NCBI RefSeq assembly: GCF_025583945.1
Contig: NZ_JAOEGU010000039.1
Coordinates: 1-36,985 of the forward strand
Source: Methylobacter psychrophilus
GTDB lineage: Bacteria > Pseudomonadota > Gammaproteobacteria > Methylococcales > Methylomonadaceae
DNA: 36,985 nt
Direction of reading: 5' to 3'
Below the pieces are notes generated by a model, which was not told the DNA's origin, did not search any database, and was given only the letters and a program-made list of their open reading frames with translations. The translations under genes were made by a program, and so were the position numbers. Shown piece by piece: positions 1-8,548 of this stretch (position 1 is its first letter; every line of letters starts with the position of its first letter).

Positions 1-105
1 GCGAGCGTGAACCACCCGATCCCATCCCGAACTCGGAAGTGAAACCGCTTAGCGCCGATGATAGTGTGGCAGTTTGCCATGCGAAAGTAGGGAATTGCCA
101 AGCGC
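1..105 (+). rRNA. rrf: 5S ribosomal RNA, 3' part (truncated by window start)
   Basis: The sequence follows the conserved bacterial 5S rRNA from about its 16th base onward. Visible blocks include CCCGAACTCGGAAGTGAAAC, the TAGCGCCGATGATAGTGTGG segment and the closing strand GGGAATTGCCAAGC. The 5' end lies outside the window, so this is the tail of an rRNA operon running rightward. The exact mature 3' end (about 103-106) is estimated by comparison with E. coli 5S from memory. Confidence 0.93.
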
Positions 106-112
106 TTAAATT

Positions 113-145
113 AAAAACCCAAGATAACCTCTTGGGTTTTTTTTT
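113..145 (+). terminator. Rho-independent terminator of the rRNA operon
   Basis: AACCCAAGA (116-124) pairs with TCTTGGGTT (130-138) around a 5-nt loop, and the right arm runs straight into an unbroken T-run ending at 145. It lies about 10 nt after the 5S end, as expected for the end of an rRNA operon. The left arm is preceded by A's, so it may also work on the other strand. Confidence 0.9.
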
Positions 146-227
146 GCCAAAAATTTATACCTAAACTCAGGCATGGTAGTCGTAGAATTTACTTTATATA
201 GAAAATACATCACTATGAATAATAAGG

Positions 228-233
228 TATAAT
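228..233 (+). promoter_or_regulatory. Candidate -10 box for prfC
   Basis: A perfect TATAAT lies 34 nt upstream of the prfC start. No good -35 is visible at 16-18 nt spacing, so this is a tentative call based on the -10 hexamer and its position only. Confidence 0.35.
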
Positions 234-267
234 TTAAATTTTTCTTGGTAACTCCAGTAAATAAAGC

Positions 268-1848
268 ATGTCAGAAACACATCCAGAATTGCAACGGCGT
301 CGTACATTCGCCATCATTTCACATCCAGATGCGGGTAAAACCACCATTACTGAAAAACTTTTGTTGTTCGGTGGCGCTATTCAACTTGCTGGTTCGGTAA
401 AAGGGCGTAAAGCGGCCCGTCATGCGACCTCTGACTGGATGGAGATGGAAAAAGAGCGGGGTATTTCTGTCACCACGTCAGTAATGCAGTTTGAACATAA
501 TAATTGCATTATTAACCTGCTCGACACTCCCGGACATGAAGACTTTTCTGAAGATACTTATCGAACGTTAACTGCGGTAGATTCTGCGTTGATGGTAATA
601 GACGTTGCCAAAGGCGTTGAAATGCGCACGATTAAGTTAATGGAAGTATGTCGGTTACGTACTACGCCCATTCTTACCTTTATTAATAAATTGGATAGAG
701 AAGGACGTGAACCCATTGAATTAATGGACGAAGTCGAAAATGTATTAAAAATTAAATGTGCACCTATGACATGGCCTATTGGCATGGGTAAGCGCTTTAA
801 AGGGGTTTATCATCTTTATAAAGATGAAATTCATTTATTCAGCGCACAGCATGGCGGAAAAATTGCCGAAGCCCAAGTTATCAAGGGATTAAATAATCCC
901 AAACTCGATGAATTGCTTAAATATCAGGCAGAAGAATTACGTGACGAAATTGAATTGGTTAAAGGCGCCAGTCACGAGTTTAATCTTGAAGACTATCTGG
1001 CAGGAAATTTAACACCGGTATTTTTTGGTTCTGCCGTCAATAATTTTGGAATTCTTGAGTTACTGGATGCCTTCTCGGAATATGCGCCATCGCCCAGGCC
1101 AAGACAGGCAGAACAACGAGTCGTTTCCCCTGAAGAGGAAAAATTTACCGGTTTTGTGTTTAAAGTTCAGGCTAATATGGACCCCTCTCATAGAGACCGG
1201 GTTGCCTTTTTACGGGTGTGTTCCGGTAAATTTGATAAAGGCATGAAGGTTCATCACGTCCGCATTAATAAAACTATTCAGGTTGGCAATGCCATCACCT
1301 TTCAGGCCGACACCCGTAAAAGCGTAGAAGAAGCGTATCCCGGCGATATCATTGGTTTACATAATCACGGTACCATTCAGGTTGGCGATACTTTTACCCA
1401 AGGTGAAATACTTAAATATGGGGGTATTCCTTATTTTGCTCCTGAATTATTCCGCCGGGTTATTTTAAAAGATCCGCTTAGAGCAAAAGCCTTGCAAAAG
1501 GGACTGGTGCAACTGACTGAAGAAGGCGCAACTCAGTTATTTAAGCCATTGAAAAACAATGATCTTATTTTGGGTGCAGTGGGTATTTTACAATTTGACG
1601 TTACCGCATTTCGACTGAAAGGCGAATACAATGTTGAATGTGTTTATGATGCTGTACCTATCTCAACGGTACGCTGGGTCAGTTCTGACAAGCCCGCGAA
1701 ACTTGAAGAATTCAAGAAGAAGGCATTTGATAATCTGGCTGAAGACGGTGGTGGTTATCTGGTTTATCTTGCCAATAGCAGGGTAAATTTACAGTTGACA
1801 GAGGAGCGTTGGCCGGATATTAAATTCAGTGCTACCAGAGAATTATAG
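268..1848 (+). CDS. prfC: Peptide chain release factor 3 (RF3)
   Basis: RF3 is the translational GTPase that removes RF1/RF2 from the ribosome after peptide release. The 526-residue protein has the usual family length. GTPase motifs are plain: G1 HPDAGKTT at 19-26, switch II DTPGH at 86-90 and the NKLD base-recognition motif at 140-143. The switch I region ([12 protein letters not shown], about 61-72) and the RF3-type domain II and C-terminal domain follow. The ATG at 268 has only a weak Shine-Dalgarno. The gene stands alone between the rRNA terminator and a hairpin at 1870-1903, so it is probably monocistronic. Nothing is unusual in it. Confidence 0.97.
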   Translation: MSETHPELQRRRTFAIISHPDAGKTTITEKLLLFGGAIQLAGSVKGRKAARHATSDWMEMEKERGISVTTSVMQFEHNNCIINLLDTPGHEDFSEDTYRTLTAVDSALMVIDVAKGVEMRTIKLMEVCRLRTTPILTFINKLDREGREPIELMDEVENVLKIKCAPMTWPIGMGKRFKGVYHLYKDEIHLFSAQHGGKIAEAQVIKGLNNPKLDELLKYQAEELRDEIELVKGASHEFNLEDYLAGNLTPVFFGSAVNNFGILELLDAFSEYAPSPRPRQAEQRVVSPEEEKFTGFVFKVQANMDPSHRDRVAFLRVCSGKFDKGMKVHHVRINKTIQVGNAITFQADTRKSVEEAYPGDIIGLHNHGTIQVGDTFTQGEILKYGGIPYFAPELFRRVILKDPLRAKALQKGLVQLTEEGATQLFKPLKNNDLILGAVGILQFDVTAFRLKGEYNVECVYDAVPISTVRWVSSDKPAKLEEFKKKAFDNLAEDGGGYLVYLANSRVNLQLTEERWPDIKFSATREL

Positions 1849-1869
1849 GTAATCGTTTATTTTTGCAAA

Positions 1870-1903
1870 GATCAATCCCAAAGCCAAGTGCTTGGGATTG
1901 ATC
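1870..1903. terminator. Hairpin after prfC, possible bidirectional transcript end
   Basis: GATCAATCCCAA (1870-1881) is perfectly complementary to TTGGGATTGATC (1892-1903) across a 10-nt loop. It lies 21 nt beyond the prfC stop, between prfC and the convergent small gene. No long T-run follows on either strand, so it is a strong hairpin rather than a textbook intrinsic terminator. Confidence 0.55.
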
Positions 1904-1965
1904 AAATAATGGGCAAACTTGGGTACTATAAATATTAAAGACGCGCGGGTTATTAAATAACAGGC

Positions 1966-2232
1966 TTAATCAGTCAGACGTTTACTGATACGAGCGTAAG
2001 CATCTTTTAACTCTTCACCCACTATTTTAGCTTTGGCTATAAACTCTTCCGATGTTTCTTTTGATTCATCAGCGATTTCAGCCGCTTTGATTTTTAGGAT
2101 ATCCCAATGTTTATCTGCTTCTTCAAATTCTTCCTTGGCTTCCATAGAGGCGAGATGAAGTTTTAGGGCGATTTCATCGCGTTCTGATTTAAGCTTTTCC
2201 AATAAATTATCAAATTCTATTTTGACGGACAT
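1966..2232 (-). CDS. Small coiled-coil protein of unknown function
   Basis: An 88-residue, highly charged (Glu/Lys-rich) protein, predicted almost wholly alpha-helical with heptad-like spacing of Leu, Ile and Ala. There is no signal peptide, membrane segment or cysteine. The start is well supported: on the minus strand GAGGT lies 5 nt before the ATG at 2232. The pattern of long amphipathic helices resembles small apolipoprotein- or hemolysin-like helical proteins often seen in aquatic gammaproteobacteria, but no named family is recognised. It converges on prfC and appears to be a single-gene unit. Confidence 0.75.
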   Translation of the reverse strand: MSVKIEFDNLLEKLKSERDEIALKLHLASMEAKEEFEEADKHWDILKIKAAEIADESKETSEEFIAKAKIVGEELKDAYARISKRLTD

Positions 2233-2470
2233 GACTTACCTCATTGTTGCTTGATTAAAAATTCGGAGTATCAGGAATAAAAACATTCTATCTAAGGTAA
2301 ATGCTTTTATTATTACAAGACTATTTAGTAATCGATAGCTTGCTCTTTTCAGACTATATCATAGCCTAAAAATTTTGTATGGTCTTTATTCCCAGGTAGT
2401 TAAAAAAACATTGCCTATTTTTGAGTAGGGGTTATGCGGTAATTTCCGGATGAGGTAATGCTTTATAAAG

Positions 2471-3232
2471 CTATAAAAAATGACAATTTATAGTCTCAAA
2501 AACAGCACAAGTTAATCTTCCTGATGCATAAGCCCCGGTGTCTATACCGATACGATTATGAAGAACTTCCGGCTCATCAGTGATGGTATGTCCATGTACA
2601 ATGACCTTGCCGTGAAATAAGTCGCTATTTACAAATTCTTCCCGAATCCACAGCATATCTTCAGGGCGTTGGCGATGAAGTTTAATTTTAGGCTTAATGC
2701 CGGCATGTACGAAAAAATAGTCACCGATTTCGTAATTAATGACCAAATTTTCAAAAAAAGCTAAATGCTTAATGGGTACTCTTTTTTTAAATTCAGATTG
2801 TAATCGCGTTAAATCAGTTAAAGTTGGAATGCCATCAATATTAACACCGTAACTTGCCAATGTGGCTAACCCGCCAAATTTGAACCAGTCATGGGCAATT
2901 GAGGCATCATTACCCAATAAAAATTGTAGTAAAACCTGTTCATGATTGCCCAATAAAAATACTTTTTTAAAGTCAGGAAAATCATTTTCCAATAAACAAT
3001 CAATAACCTGCCTGGATTGATTTCCTCTGTCGATGTAATCACCCAGATAGACCAGTATCTTGACGCCATCAAAAGGTGCAGCATCAACGCTGATTTTCTG
3101 GTGAGCTTCTAACAACAAATCCAAGCGACCATGAATATCACCAATACAATAAAGTTTATGATTTTTTGGTAAACCAAGGAGGGAGGGCTTATTTTTATTT
3201 GAGCAAAGAATTTTTTTTAAGATAGATTTCAT
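2471..3232 (-). CDS. Calcineurin-like metallophosphoesterase (PrpA/ApaH-type serine/threonine phosphatase family)
   Basis: A 253-residue soluble protein carrying all the metal-ligand motifs of the PPP/ApaH branch: GDIHG (31-35), GDYIDRG (64-70), GNHE (95-98), HAG (176-178) and HGHT (213-216). These bind the di-metal centre that hydrolyses phosphomonoesters or dinucleoside polyphosphates. The short basic N-terminus is not a clear signal peptide. The family includes bacterial Ser/Thr protein phosphatases (PrpA/PrpB) and ApaH, and sequence alone does not fix the substrate. The gene is divergent from the heme oxygenase/phytochrome pair across a 421-nt gap. A 12-bp palindrome (GCTTTATAAAGC, 2460-2471) touches its stop codon. 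Confidence 0.88.
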   Translation of the reverse strand: MKSILKKILCSNKNKPSLLGLPKNHKLYCIGDIHGRLDLLLEAHQKISVDAAPFDGVKILVYLGDYIDRGNQSRQVIDCLLENDFPDFKKVFLLGNHEQVLLQFLLGNDASIAHDWFKFGGLATLASYGVNIDGIPTLTDLTRLQSEFKKRVPIKHLAFFENLVINYEIGDYFFVHAGIKPKIKLHRQRPEDMLWIREEFVNSDLFHGKVIVHGHTITDEPEVLHNRIGIDTGAYASGRLTCAVFETINCHFL

Positions 3233-3653
3233 TTCAAGAGATTATGAAAGTTTTTGTAATTATGAAGTGAATAAAAAAAGCCTTTTCAAAGCATCATTTT
3301 TAGCTTTAATTAGGTAATATAATAAATTAAACTGATATTCAGACATAGTTAACCAACTACCATAATTGATCGTGTAGATATTAGCTTACAGTTTTTTTTT
3401 CATAATTTGCATTATAGTTTTTAGTTTTGTAAGTATTTATCAATAGTTATGTTAGTCTGTTTATCCAAGAGTCAATGGATTGACAATAATATACTCCGTA
3501 AAACTTTTTTTGCTATCCATGTTAGCTAATATTAGCTGTTTTACTTGCCGCATCCTTAATTTTCATAGTCTCGTTATCTTGTATTTGATTACCATCATGG
3601 CTAATGAGGTGGCTTGTTTGATCACTCCAAAAACGTAATTTTTTAGAATTTAT
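3233..3653. other. AT-rich divergent intergenic region upstream of bphO
   Basis: This gap must hold the promoters of both the phosphatase (minus) and the heme oxygenase-phytochrome operon (plus). It contains no convincing ORF. A TTGACA hexamer is present at 3480-3485 but without a matching -10 at 16-18 nt. The clearest feature is the palindrome at 3524-3537, listed separately. Confidence 0.6.
3524..3537. promoter_or_regulatory. 14-bp perfect palindrome, candidate operator upstream of bphO-bphP
   Basis: AGCTAATATTAGCT is self-complementary and lies 117 nt before the bphO start. A half-site with the same ATATTAGCT sequence occurs at 3378-3386. This arrangement would suit a dimeric regulator, but no motif family is recognised. 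Confidence 0.35.
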
Positions 3654-4310
3654 ATGACATCATCATTCAAGAGTTCGCAGGATAAAAATAAAGACTTAAC
3701 ATTACGAACGTTACTGCGCGATGCAACTCATCACCATCATGTGCAACTCAATCGGCATCTGTTGCTCGAAGAGCTGATGCAGCCAAACTATCCACTAAGC
3801 CATTACCATACTCTGCTAGGCGCCTATTATCAGCTTTATGCCTTGCTTGAAGAGCGCATCAACTTATTTCTTAAAGGTCATTCAGTAGCATTTGATTATA
3901 GCGAACGCTGCAAATTATCCTGGCTAATTAAAGATCTGGATTTTTTTCAAATTGATATTCTAACGTTGCATCCTTTGTCACAAACGGCGACTGACTTTTT
4001 AAAAATAGAAACTATCGGGCATTTGGTGGGAGTATTGTACGTGGTGGAGGGATCTACCTTGGGTGGGCAGATGATTTCTCAAGTGTTAGCTAAAAACCAC
4101 AACTTTACGCATGCTGCAGGTAGTTGTTTTTTTATCGGCTATGGTGAAAAAACAATGACTTTCTGGCAGCAGCTCATTGCTTTTTCTGATACCCTTTCCG
4201 GCGATAACCACGAATGCCAAGCCGCAGTTGAGGCAGCCTGTCAGACTTTTCAATTATTTAATCAGGTTCTCGATGACGTTGCGCATCAAAATTACACAAC
4301 GGTATCTTAA
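3654..4310 (+). CDS. bphO: Heme oxygenase, biliverdin-producing (BphO type)
   Basis: The 218-residue protein belongs to the bacterial heme oxygenase family that opens heme to biliverdin IX, CO and iron. The family core YVVEGSTLGGQ (about 127-137) is intact, and a four-His run at 26-29 overlies the proximal-ligand position; His29 fits the T-x3-H spacing of the family. Its stop codon is 3 nt from the start of the bacteriophytochrome gene, so the two are almost certainly co-transcribed. The enzyme would supply the biliverdin chromophore, as in other bphO-bphP pairs. The start ATG at 3654 has only a weak ribosome site; no better in-frame start is seen. Confidence 0.93.
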   Translation: MTSSFKSSQDKNKDLTLRTLLRDATHHHHVQLNRHLLLEELMQPNYPLSHYHTLLGAYYQLYALLEERINLFLKGHSVAFDYSERCKLSWLIKDLDFFQIDILTLHPLSQTATDFLKIETIGHLVGVLYVVEGSTLGGQMISQVLAKNHNFTHAAGSCFFIGYGEKTMTFWQQLIAFSDTLSGDNHECQAAVEAACQTFQLFNQVLDDVAHQNYTTVS

Positions 4311-4313
4311 GCG

Positions 4314-7300
4314 ATGAATAATGTAAATCAACAAGCGCTGGAACAAGCTATGCAGGTCTGTGCTGCAGAGCCTATTCATCAGATTGGCAACATTCAGCCG
4401 CATGGTGCAGTTCTGGTTTTAAGTGCGGATAGTCGGCGCACTATACTTCAGGCCAGTGCCAATATTACCGATTTTATTGATTTTTCTGGCGATTGTGCAC
4501 TTGGTAAATCACTGGCTGAATTGATAGGAACTTCTTCAGCATTACATATTGAGCAGTTTCTTCAACATACTCCAACCCATCACGAGGCCACCTGTTTAGT
4601 TAGTGTTTATCAAGAACAATTACCTGTAGACCTTGATGTACACGTTTATAGTGCCGGTGATTTCTGGGTATTGGAATTATGTAATGACGATGGTTTGCCT
4701 AAACGAGAGAAGTTGGGTGAACTGCTTATGCGCATGCAGAACTCTCTACTGGCTATAGAATCAGGTACAGAAACTACCTGTTACTTTGAACAAGTGACCG
4801 GATTGGTACAAGCGCTGACTGGCTACGATAGTGTTATGGTATATCGTTTTGAAGCTAATTGGGATGGCGAGGTTATTGCGCAAAGTCGCATTGAAGCCGC
4901 CAAAGCCTATTTGGGTATAAGGTTTCCTGCCAGTGATATTCCGCCACAGGCCAGGGACTTGTATACTAAAAACCTGGTGCGTGTGGTTGCGGATGTTGGC
5001 GTTAAACCGGTTCCGGTCGTACCGGTACTAAATCCGGATAATCAACAACCGCTTGATATGACTTATTCAGCGCTACGCAGCCTTTCTCCTATCCATTTGG
5101 AATACCTCCACAATATGGGGGTTCAGGCATCAATGGTAATTTCACTGTTGCAAAACGGGCGCTTATGGGGCTTAATTTCTTGCCATCACATGACTCCAAA
5201 GCGGGTGTCGTTTGCCATGCGCGAAGCGGCCGTATTTATTTCCAGAATGATCTCAACAGAACTAACTTCGATTGAGATGAGGGATGAGCGCTTGCTGCTC
5301 GGCAAAGTCTCTTCTATCAAAACGACGTTACTTAAATCCATTCTTATCCACTCAGAAAAAGAGGTTTTGGATAGGTTAAGTGCGGATCTACTTAATTTAG
5401 TGGATGCTTCAGGTATGATTATTGTTGTTGAAGGTCAGCGTTATTTACAGGGTCAGGTACCTGAGCCTGTAGCTGTTGACGCGCTTCTAAACTGGTTAAG
5501 TCTACAGTCAATAACAGACGTTTTCAGCTGCGATCATCTGTCAAAACAGTTTCCTCCTGCCAGCGCTTATACAGAAATTGCATCAGGAATCATAACAGCG
5601 GCACTTTCAATCGATATGCGTAATTGTCTTATTTGGTTGCGCAAAGAGAAGCCACGCACAGTTAAATGGGCAGGCAGTTACGAGCAAGGTCTCGTAAAAA
5701 TTGCGGCTGGCAATTTTCGTCTTAATCCTCGAAGCTCCTTTGAAAGCTGGTCAGAATTATGGCGTGGATACAGTGACCATTGGACTGCAGCCGATATTAA
5801 TATTGTTAATGCCTTAGGAAAAACACTATCGGAAGGATTAGCACAGAAGCATAAAGATAAGTTGGCAACAAATGAACGTAACAGCTTGCGGAAACTTGGC
5901 ATTGTGATGGAAAGTGAGCGGGCAGAGATCTTGGGTCGCCTGCAGAAAATTTCCGGTCAGTTGCCAGGCATGATCTTTCAACTTCATTTGAGTGTTGATG
6001 GAAGTACCTCTTTTCCTTTCGTTAGTGAAGGCATTCGTAATATCTACAGGCTGACCCCTGAGGACGTTAGCGAGGATGCATCGAAACTATTTGCCCTGGT
6101 TCATCCAGACGATTACGACGACTTCATTACCCTTATCCACGAATCGGCACGAAAATTATCTCCGATTACCCATGAATTTCGTGTGAAGTATAACGATGGC
6201 ACGGTGCGCTGGTTGTTACGCAAGTCACAACCGCAACGAGAAGCTGATGGCTCTACACTCTGGCATGGCTTCACCACAGACATCACCGAACGCAAGCAGT
6301 CGGAAGATAAGCTGCGCCTGAACAACGAAGCCCTGAAAGTAATTACCCAAGGCGTACTTATTGCCAGCAACGACCAAAGTATTCTATGGGCTAATGATGC
6401 TTTTGCATCAATTACCGGTTATAGTCAGGCAGAAATTCTGGGCCGGAATTGTCGATTTGTTCAGGGTGCACTCACCGATCCACAAACGTTAAATGAGATT
6501 CGTGTAGCGATAAAAAATGTCACACCATACTTCGGTGAAATACTCAATTACCGCAAAGACGGTACTACCTTCTGGAACGAATTGACGATTTCTTTTGTAT
6601 TTGATAAACAAGGTCAATTGACTAACTTCATTAGTACGACTCGTGATATTACCGAGCGTAAATACCAGGAACAGCAAGACCGGGAGCATTTAAGCCAGCT
6701 TGCCCATGTCACCCGTCTTGGTTTAATGGGTGAAATGGCTTCCGGGATTGCTCATGAAGTCAACCAACCCCTGACGGCAATCGCTACCTATTCACAGGTT
6801 AGCTTAAACCTGATGAAAGCAGTAAATCCTGATTTGATTAAACTTGCCGAGATTTTATATAAAACCCAGCAACAGGCATTAAGGGCGGGGCAAATCATTC
6901 GTCGCATGAGAGAATTTGTTAAAGCCAATACAAAACAAACAGCGTGCATTGACCTTAACGAATTAATTAATGAAGCTGCCAACTTATGTCTATCAGAATT
7001 TAAACACGGTAATATCACGCTATCAATTGAGTTACAGAAAAACTTGCCATTTGTGAATGTTGATACCATTCAAATCGAACAGGTCATCATAAATCTGCTC
7101 CGCAACAGTGCGGACGCGCTGGAAAGTTGTCCCGAGAACCACCACCGGAAAATATCCATTCAGAGTATTTTAATTCCCAATGAGACCATTGAAGTCAGGA
7201 TAAAAGATAATGGTTCCGGCATTGATGACGAACAGCAACAAAAAATAATAATGCCTTTTTACACGACCAAGGCTGACGGCATGGGTATGGGGTTATCAAT

Positions 7301-7415
7301 CAGTCGCTCTATTATCGAAGCCCATGAAGGCACTTTGCGATTCAGCAGCAAAGTGGGAAAGGGTACTACATTTTATTTCAACCTGCCGATAGAGAGAAAA
7401 TCGGATCAGTATTAA
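4314..7415 (+). CDS. bphP: Bacteriophytochrome-LOV hybrid sensor histidine kinase
   Basis: A 1033-residue soluble photoreceptor kinase. Domain order: PAS (about 1-130) with biliverdin-linking Cys16 in a CxxEPIH context; GAF (about 145-320) with the DIP motif (208-210) and chromophore His261; PHY (about 325-515) with tongue motif PRSSF (472-476); a PAS domain (about 545-660); a second PAS (about 672-782) that is a LOV domain; then HisKA with phospho-acceptor His814 and an HATPase with N box (about 926-935), DNGSG (965-969) and GMGMGL (989-994). The LOV core GRNCRFVQG (710-718) keeps the flavin-adduct Cys713 and FMN contacts Asn712, Arg714, Gln717, Arg730, Asn745 and Asn755. The glutamine expected near the end of LOV is Thr776. 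No receiver domain or response regulator is fused or adjacent. Red/far-red plus blue sensing is an inference from motifs. Confidence 0.95.
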   Translation: MNNVNQQALEQAMQVCAAEPIHQIGNIQPHGAVLVLSADSRRTILQASANITDFIDFSGDCALGKSLAELIGTSSALHIEQFLQHTPTHHEATCLVSVYQEQLPVDLDVHVYSAGDFWVLELCNDDGLPKREKLGELLMRMQNSLLAIESGTETTCYFEQVTGLVQALTGYDSVMVYRFEANWDGEVIAQSRIEAAKAYLGIRFPASDIPPQARDLYTKNLVRVVADVGVKPVPVVPVLNPDNQQPLDMTYSALRSLSPIHLEYLHNMGVQASMVISLLQNGRLWGLISCHHMTPKRVSFAMREAAVFISRMISTELTSIEMRDERLLLGKVSSIKTTLLKSILIHSEKEVLDRLSADLLNLVDASGMIIVVEGQRYLQGQVPEPVAVDALLNWLSLQSITDVFSCDHLSKQFPPASAYTEIASGIITAALSIDMRNCLIWLRKEKPRTVKWAGSYEQGLVKIAAGNFRLNPRSSFESWSELWRGYSDHWTAADINIVNALGKTLSEGLAQKHKDKLATNERNSLRKLGIVMESERAEILGRLQKISGQLPGMIFQLHLSVDGSTSFPFVSEGIRNIYRLTPEDVSEDASKLFALVHPDDYDDFITLIHESARKLSPITHEFRVKYNDGTVRWLLRKSQPQREADGSTLWHGFTTDITERKQSEDKLRLNNEALKVITQGVLIASNDQSILWANDAFASITGYSQAEILGRNCRFVQGALTDPQTLNEIRVAIKNVTPYFGEILNYRKDGTTFWNELTISFVFDKQGQLTNFISTTRDITERKYQEQQDREHLSQLAHVTRLGLMGEMASGIAHEVNQPLTAIATYSQVSLNLMKAVNPDLIKLAEILYKTQQQALRAGQIIRRMREFVKANTKQTACIDLNELINEAANLCLSEFKHGNITLSIELQKNLPFVNVDTIQIEQVIINLLRNSADALESCPENHHRKISIQSILIPNETIEVRIKDNGSGIDDEQQQKIIMPFYTTKADGMGMGLSISRSIIEAHEGTLRFSSKVGKGTTFYFNLPIERKSDQY

Positions 7416-7437
7416 CCATAGAGCAGTTTTAACTCTT

Positions 7438-7962
7438 TCAACAAGCATAACCCAAGGTAAACAGCATTTTGTCGGAATGATTAGTATTGGGTGAATCGTC
7501 ATCAATGCCTAAAGAGGTAACCATACGATTCATGCAATTAATAATCGAGCAGATACAAACAGAATCAAAATAAGCGTGTTCATCCCAGCCCGCATCGAAT
7601 ATTTGTTGAGCATCGGCAGGCGTTATTTTGTCAGGTGTAAGGGTTAGTTTTTTTATAAAATGGAGGATAGGTTTTAGTTTGTCATCTATTTTTGGACTGT
7701 TGATATCGGTTTTTAAGGCAGTAAATATCGATTCATCAAGACCTGAAGCTACCGAAGCGGCTTTATGGAAATCATAAGATATGCTGCATTGATTTAAATA
7801 TGACGTGTAAGCGAAAAGTAACTCACGTATTCCCTTGCTGAAAGGTGAAAGGTTACCCATGATTTCTTCCATAGCCTTGAACATCAACACGCGACGACGT
7901 GGATATTTTTCCAGTATATCTGACAAGGCATTAAGGGCCGGGTTTGGTGTTTGATTTAACAT
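7438..7962 (-). CDS. AhpD-fold / carboxymuconolactone-decarboxylase-like protein with a degenerate CxxC
   Basis: A 174-residue, mostly helical protein of the AhpD/CMD superfamily (peroxidase-related enzymes). The active-site region reads NQCSISYDFH: Cys59 and His66 fit the family CxxCxxxH spacing, but the second cysteine is Ser62. That loss would prevent a CxxC disulfide, so peroxidase activity of the AhpD type is doubtful. The start at 7962 is chosen because AGGAG (plus-strand CTCCT, 7968-7972) lies 5 nt upstream. An in-frame ATG at 7986 lacks such a site. It ends 22 nt from the phytochrome gene, tail to tail, and its upstream neighbour is the MITE-like element. Confidence 0.78.
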   Translation of the reverse strand: MLNQTPNPALNALSDILEKYPRRRVLMFKAMEEIMGNLSPFSKGIRELLFAYTSYLNQCSISYDFHKAASVASGLDESIFTALKTDINSPKIDDKLKPILHFIKKLTLTPDKITPADAQQIFDAGWDEHAYFDSVCICSIINCMNRMVTSLGIDDDSPNTNHSDKMLFTLGYAC

Positions 7963-8027
7963 GGTAGCTCCTGATGATAGCGGCATAAACTCGATAATTG
8001 ACTGCTATATCCGGCTAAACCGCGAGG

Positions 8028-8182
8028 AGGCTGTCCGAGAATAGGACTCTTAGCGAGGGACATCCGTTTTTAGTCAGATTTTTTGGTCATTTGAGATAAA
8101 TAGTTGTGCTATTAAACGAAAATGAGCGAGAAATATGAAAAAAAGGCTTTTTCGTAGTAGATTTTTTATATTCGGACAGCCT
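8028..8182. mobile_element. MITE-like element with 11-bp terminal inverted repeats
   Basis: AGGCTGTCCGA at 8028-8038 is repeated inverted as TCGGACAGCCT at 8172-8182, and similarity continues loosely inward (GAATA versus ATATA). The 155-bp interior is AT-rich and holds only an 11-codon reading frame (8122-8157). The element lies 6 nt past the stop of the EthD-like gene. Termini starting GGCTGTC are common in several insertion-sequence families, so a deletion derivative of a larger IS is likely. No clear target-site duplication is seen. Confidence 0.65.
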
Positions 8183-8188
8183 TGGGTA

Positions 8189-8515
8189 TTAAAAATCGAA
8201 ACTTTCAACTTCTGCGATTAAAAATAGAGGTGTACCGCCCGTTGAGATAGTAACGGCATGTTGCGCTGTTTCCTGACCGCCGACTGAGTTTAAACAAGTC
8301 TCCAGATCCTGCATTGACGGAAAATAAATTTCGGCAATACGATGAAAAGGTGATTGTTCAAGACCTACTGCAACTTTAATAAGAGAGGCAACAAAGCGGG
8401 TTTTACCAGCCAGTTTTTCTATGGCCATCGGTACATGCTCCTGCGCATAGACATGTTCAAAGGTATCAATATCGGTAGGAGTTGGGTACATCACAATCAA
8501 TTTTGCTGCTTTCAT
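8189..8515 (-). CDS. EthD-like protein (dimeric alpha/beta-barrel)
   Basis: A 108-residue protein with the EthD signature: an initial KLIVMYP strand, the YAQEHVPMA segment (23-31), central KxxxG strand region and the terminal FLIAEVE strand. EthD proteins form ferredoxin-like dimers and often accompany oxidative degradation genes; the biochemical role is generally unknown. The ATG at 8515 is preferred because family members start just before this first strand. A GTG at 8551 in the same frame would add 12 residues without similarity. It is divergent from a LysR gene, which may regulate it, and is followed by the MITE-like element and the AhpD-fold gene. Confidence 0.85.
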   Translation of the reverse strand: MKAAKLIVMYPTPTDIDTFEHVYAQEHVPMAIEKLAGKTRFVASLIKVAVGLEQSPFHRIAEIYFPSMQDLETCLNSVGGQETAQHAVTISTGGTPLFLIAEVESFDF

Positions 8516-8548
8516 GGTCTGCTCATATTGTTTTCTTGAATGGAAGTC

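Noticed and set aside
3480-3508. TTGACA as a -35 for the bphO operon
   Set aside because: No -10 at 16-18 nt spacing; the nearest TATACT is only 4 nt downstream.
8122-8157. A short frame MSEKYEKKAFS inside the MITE-like element
   Set aside because: Only 11 codons; noted as a possible transposase relic but not called a gene.
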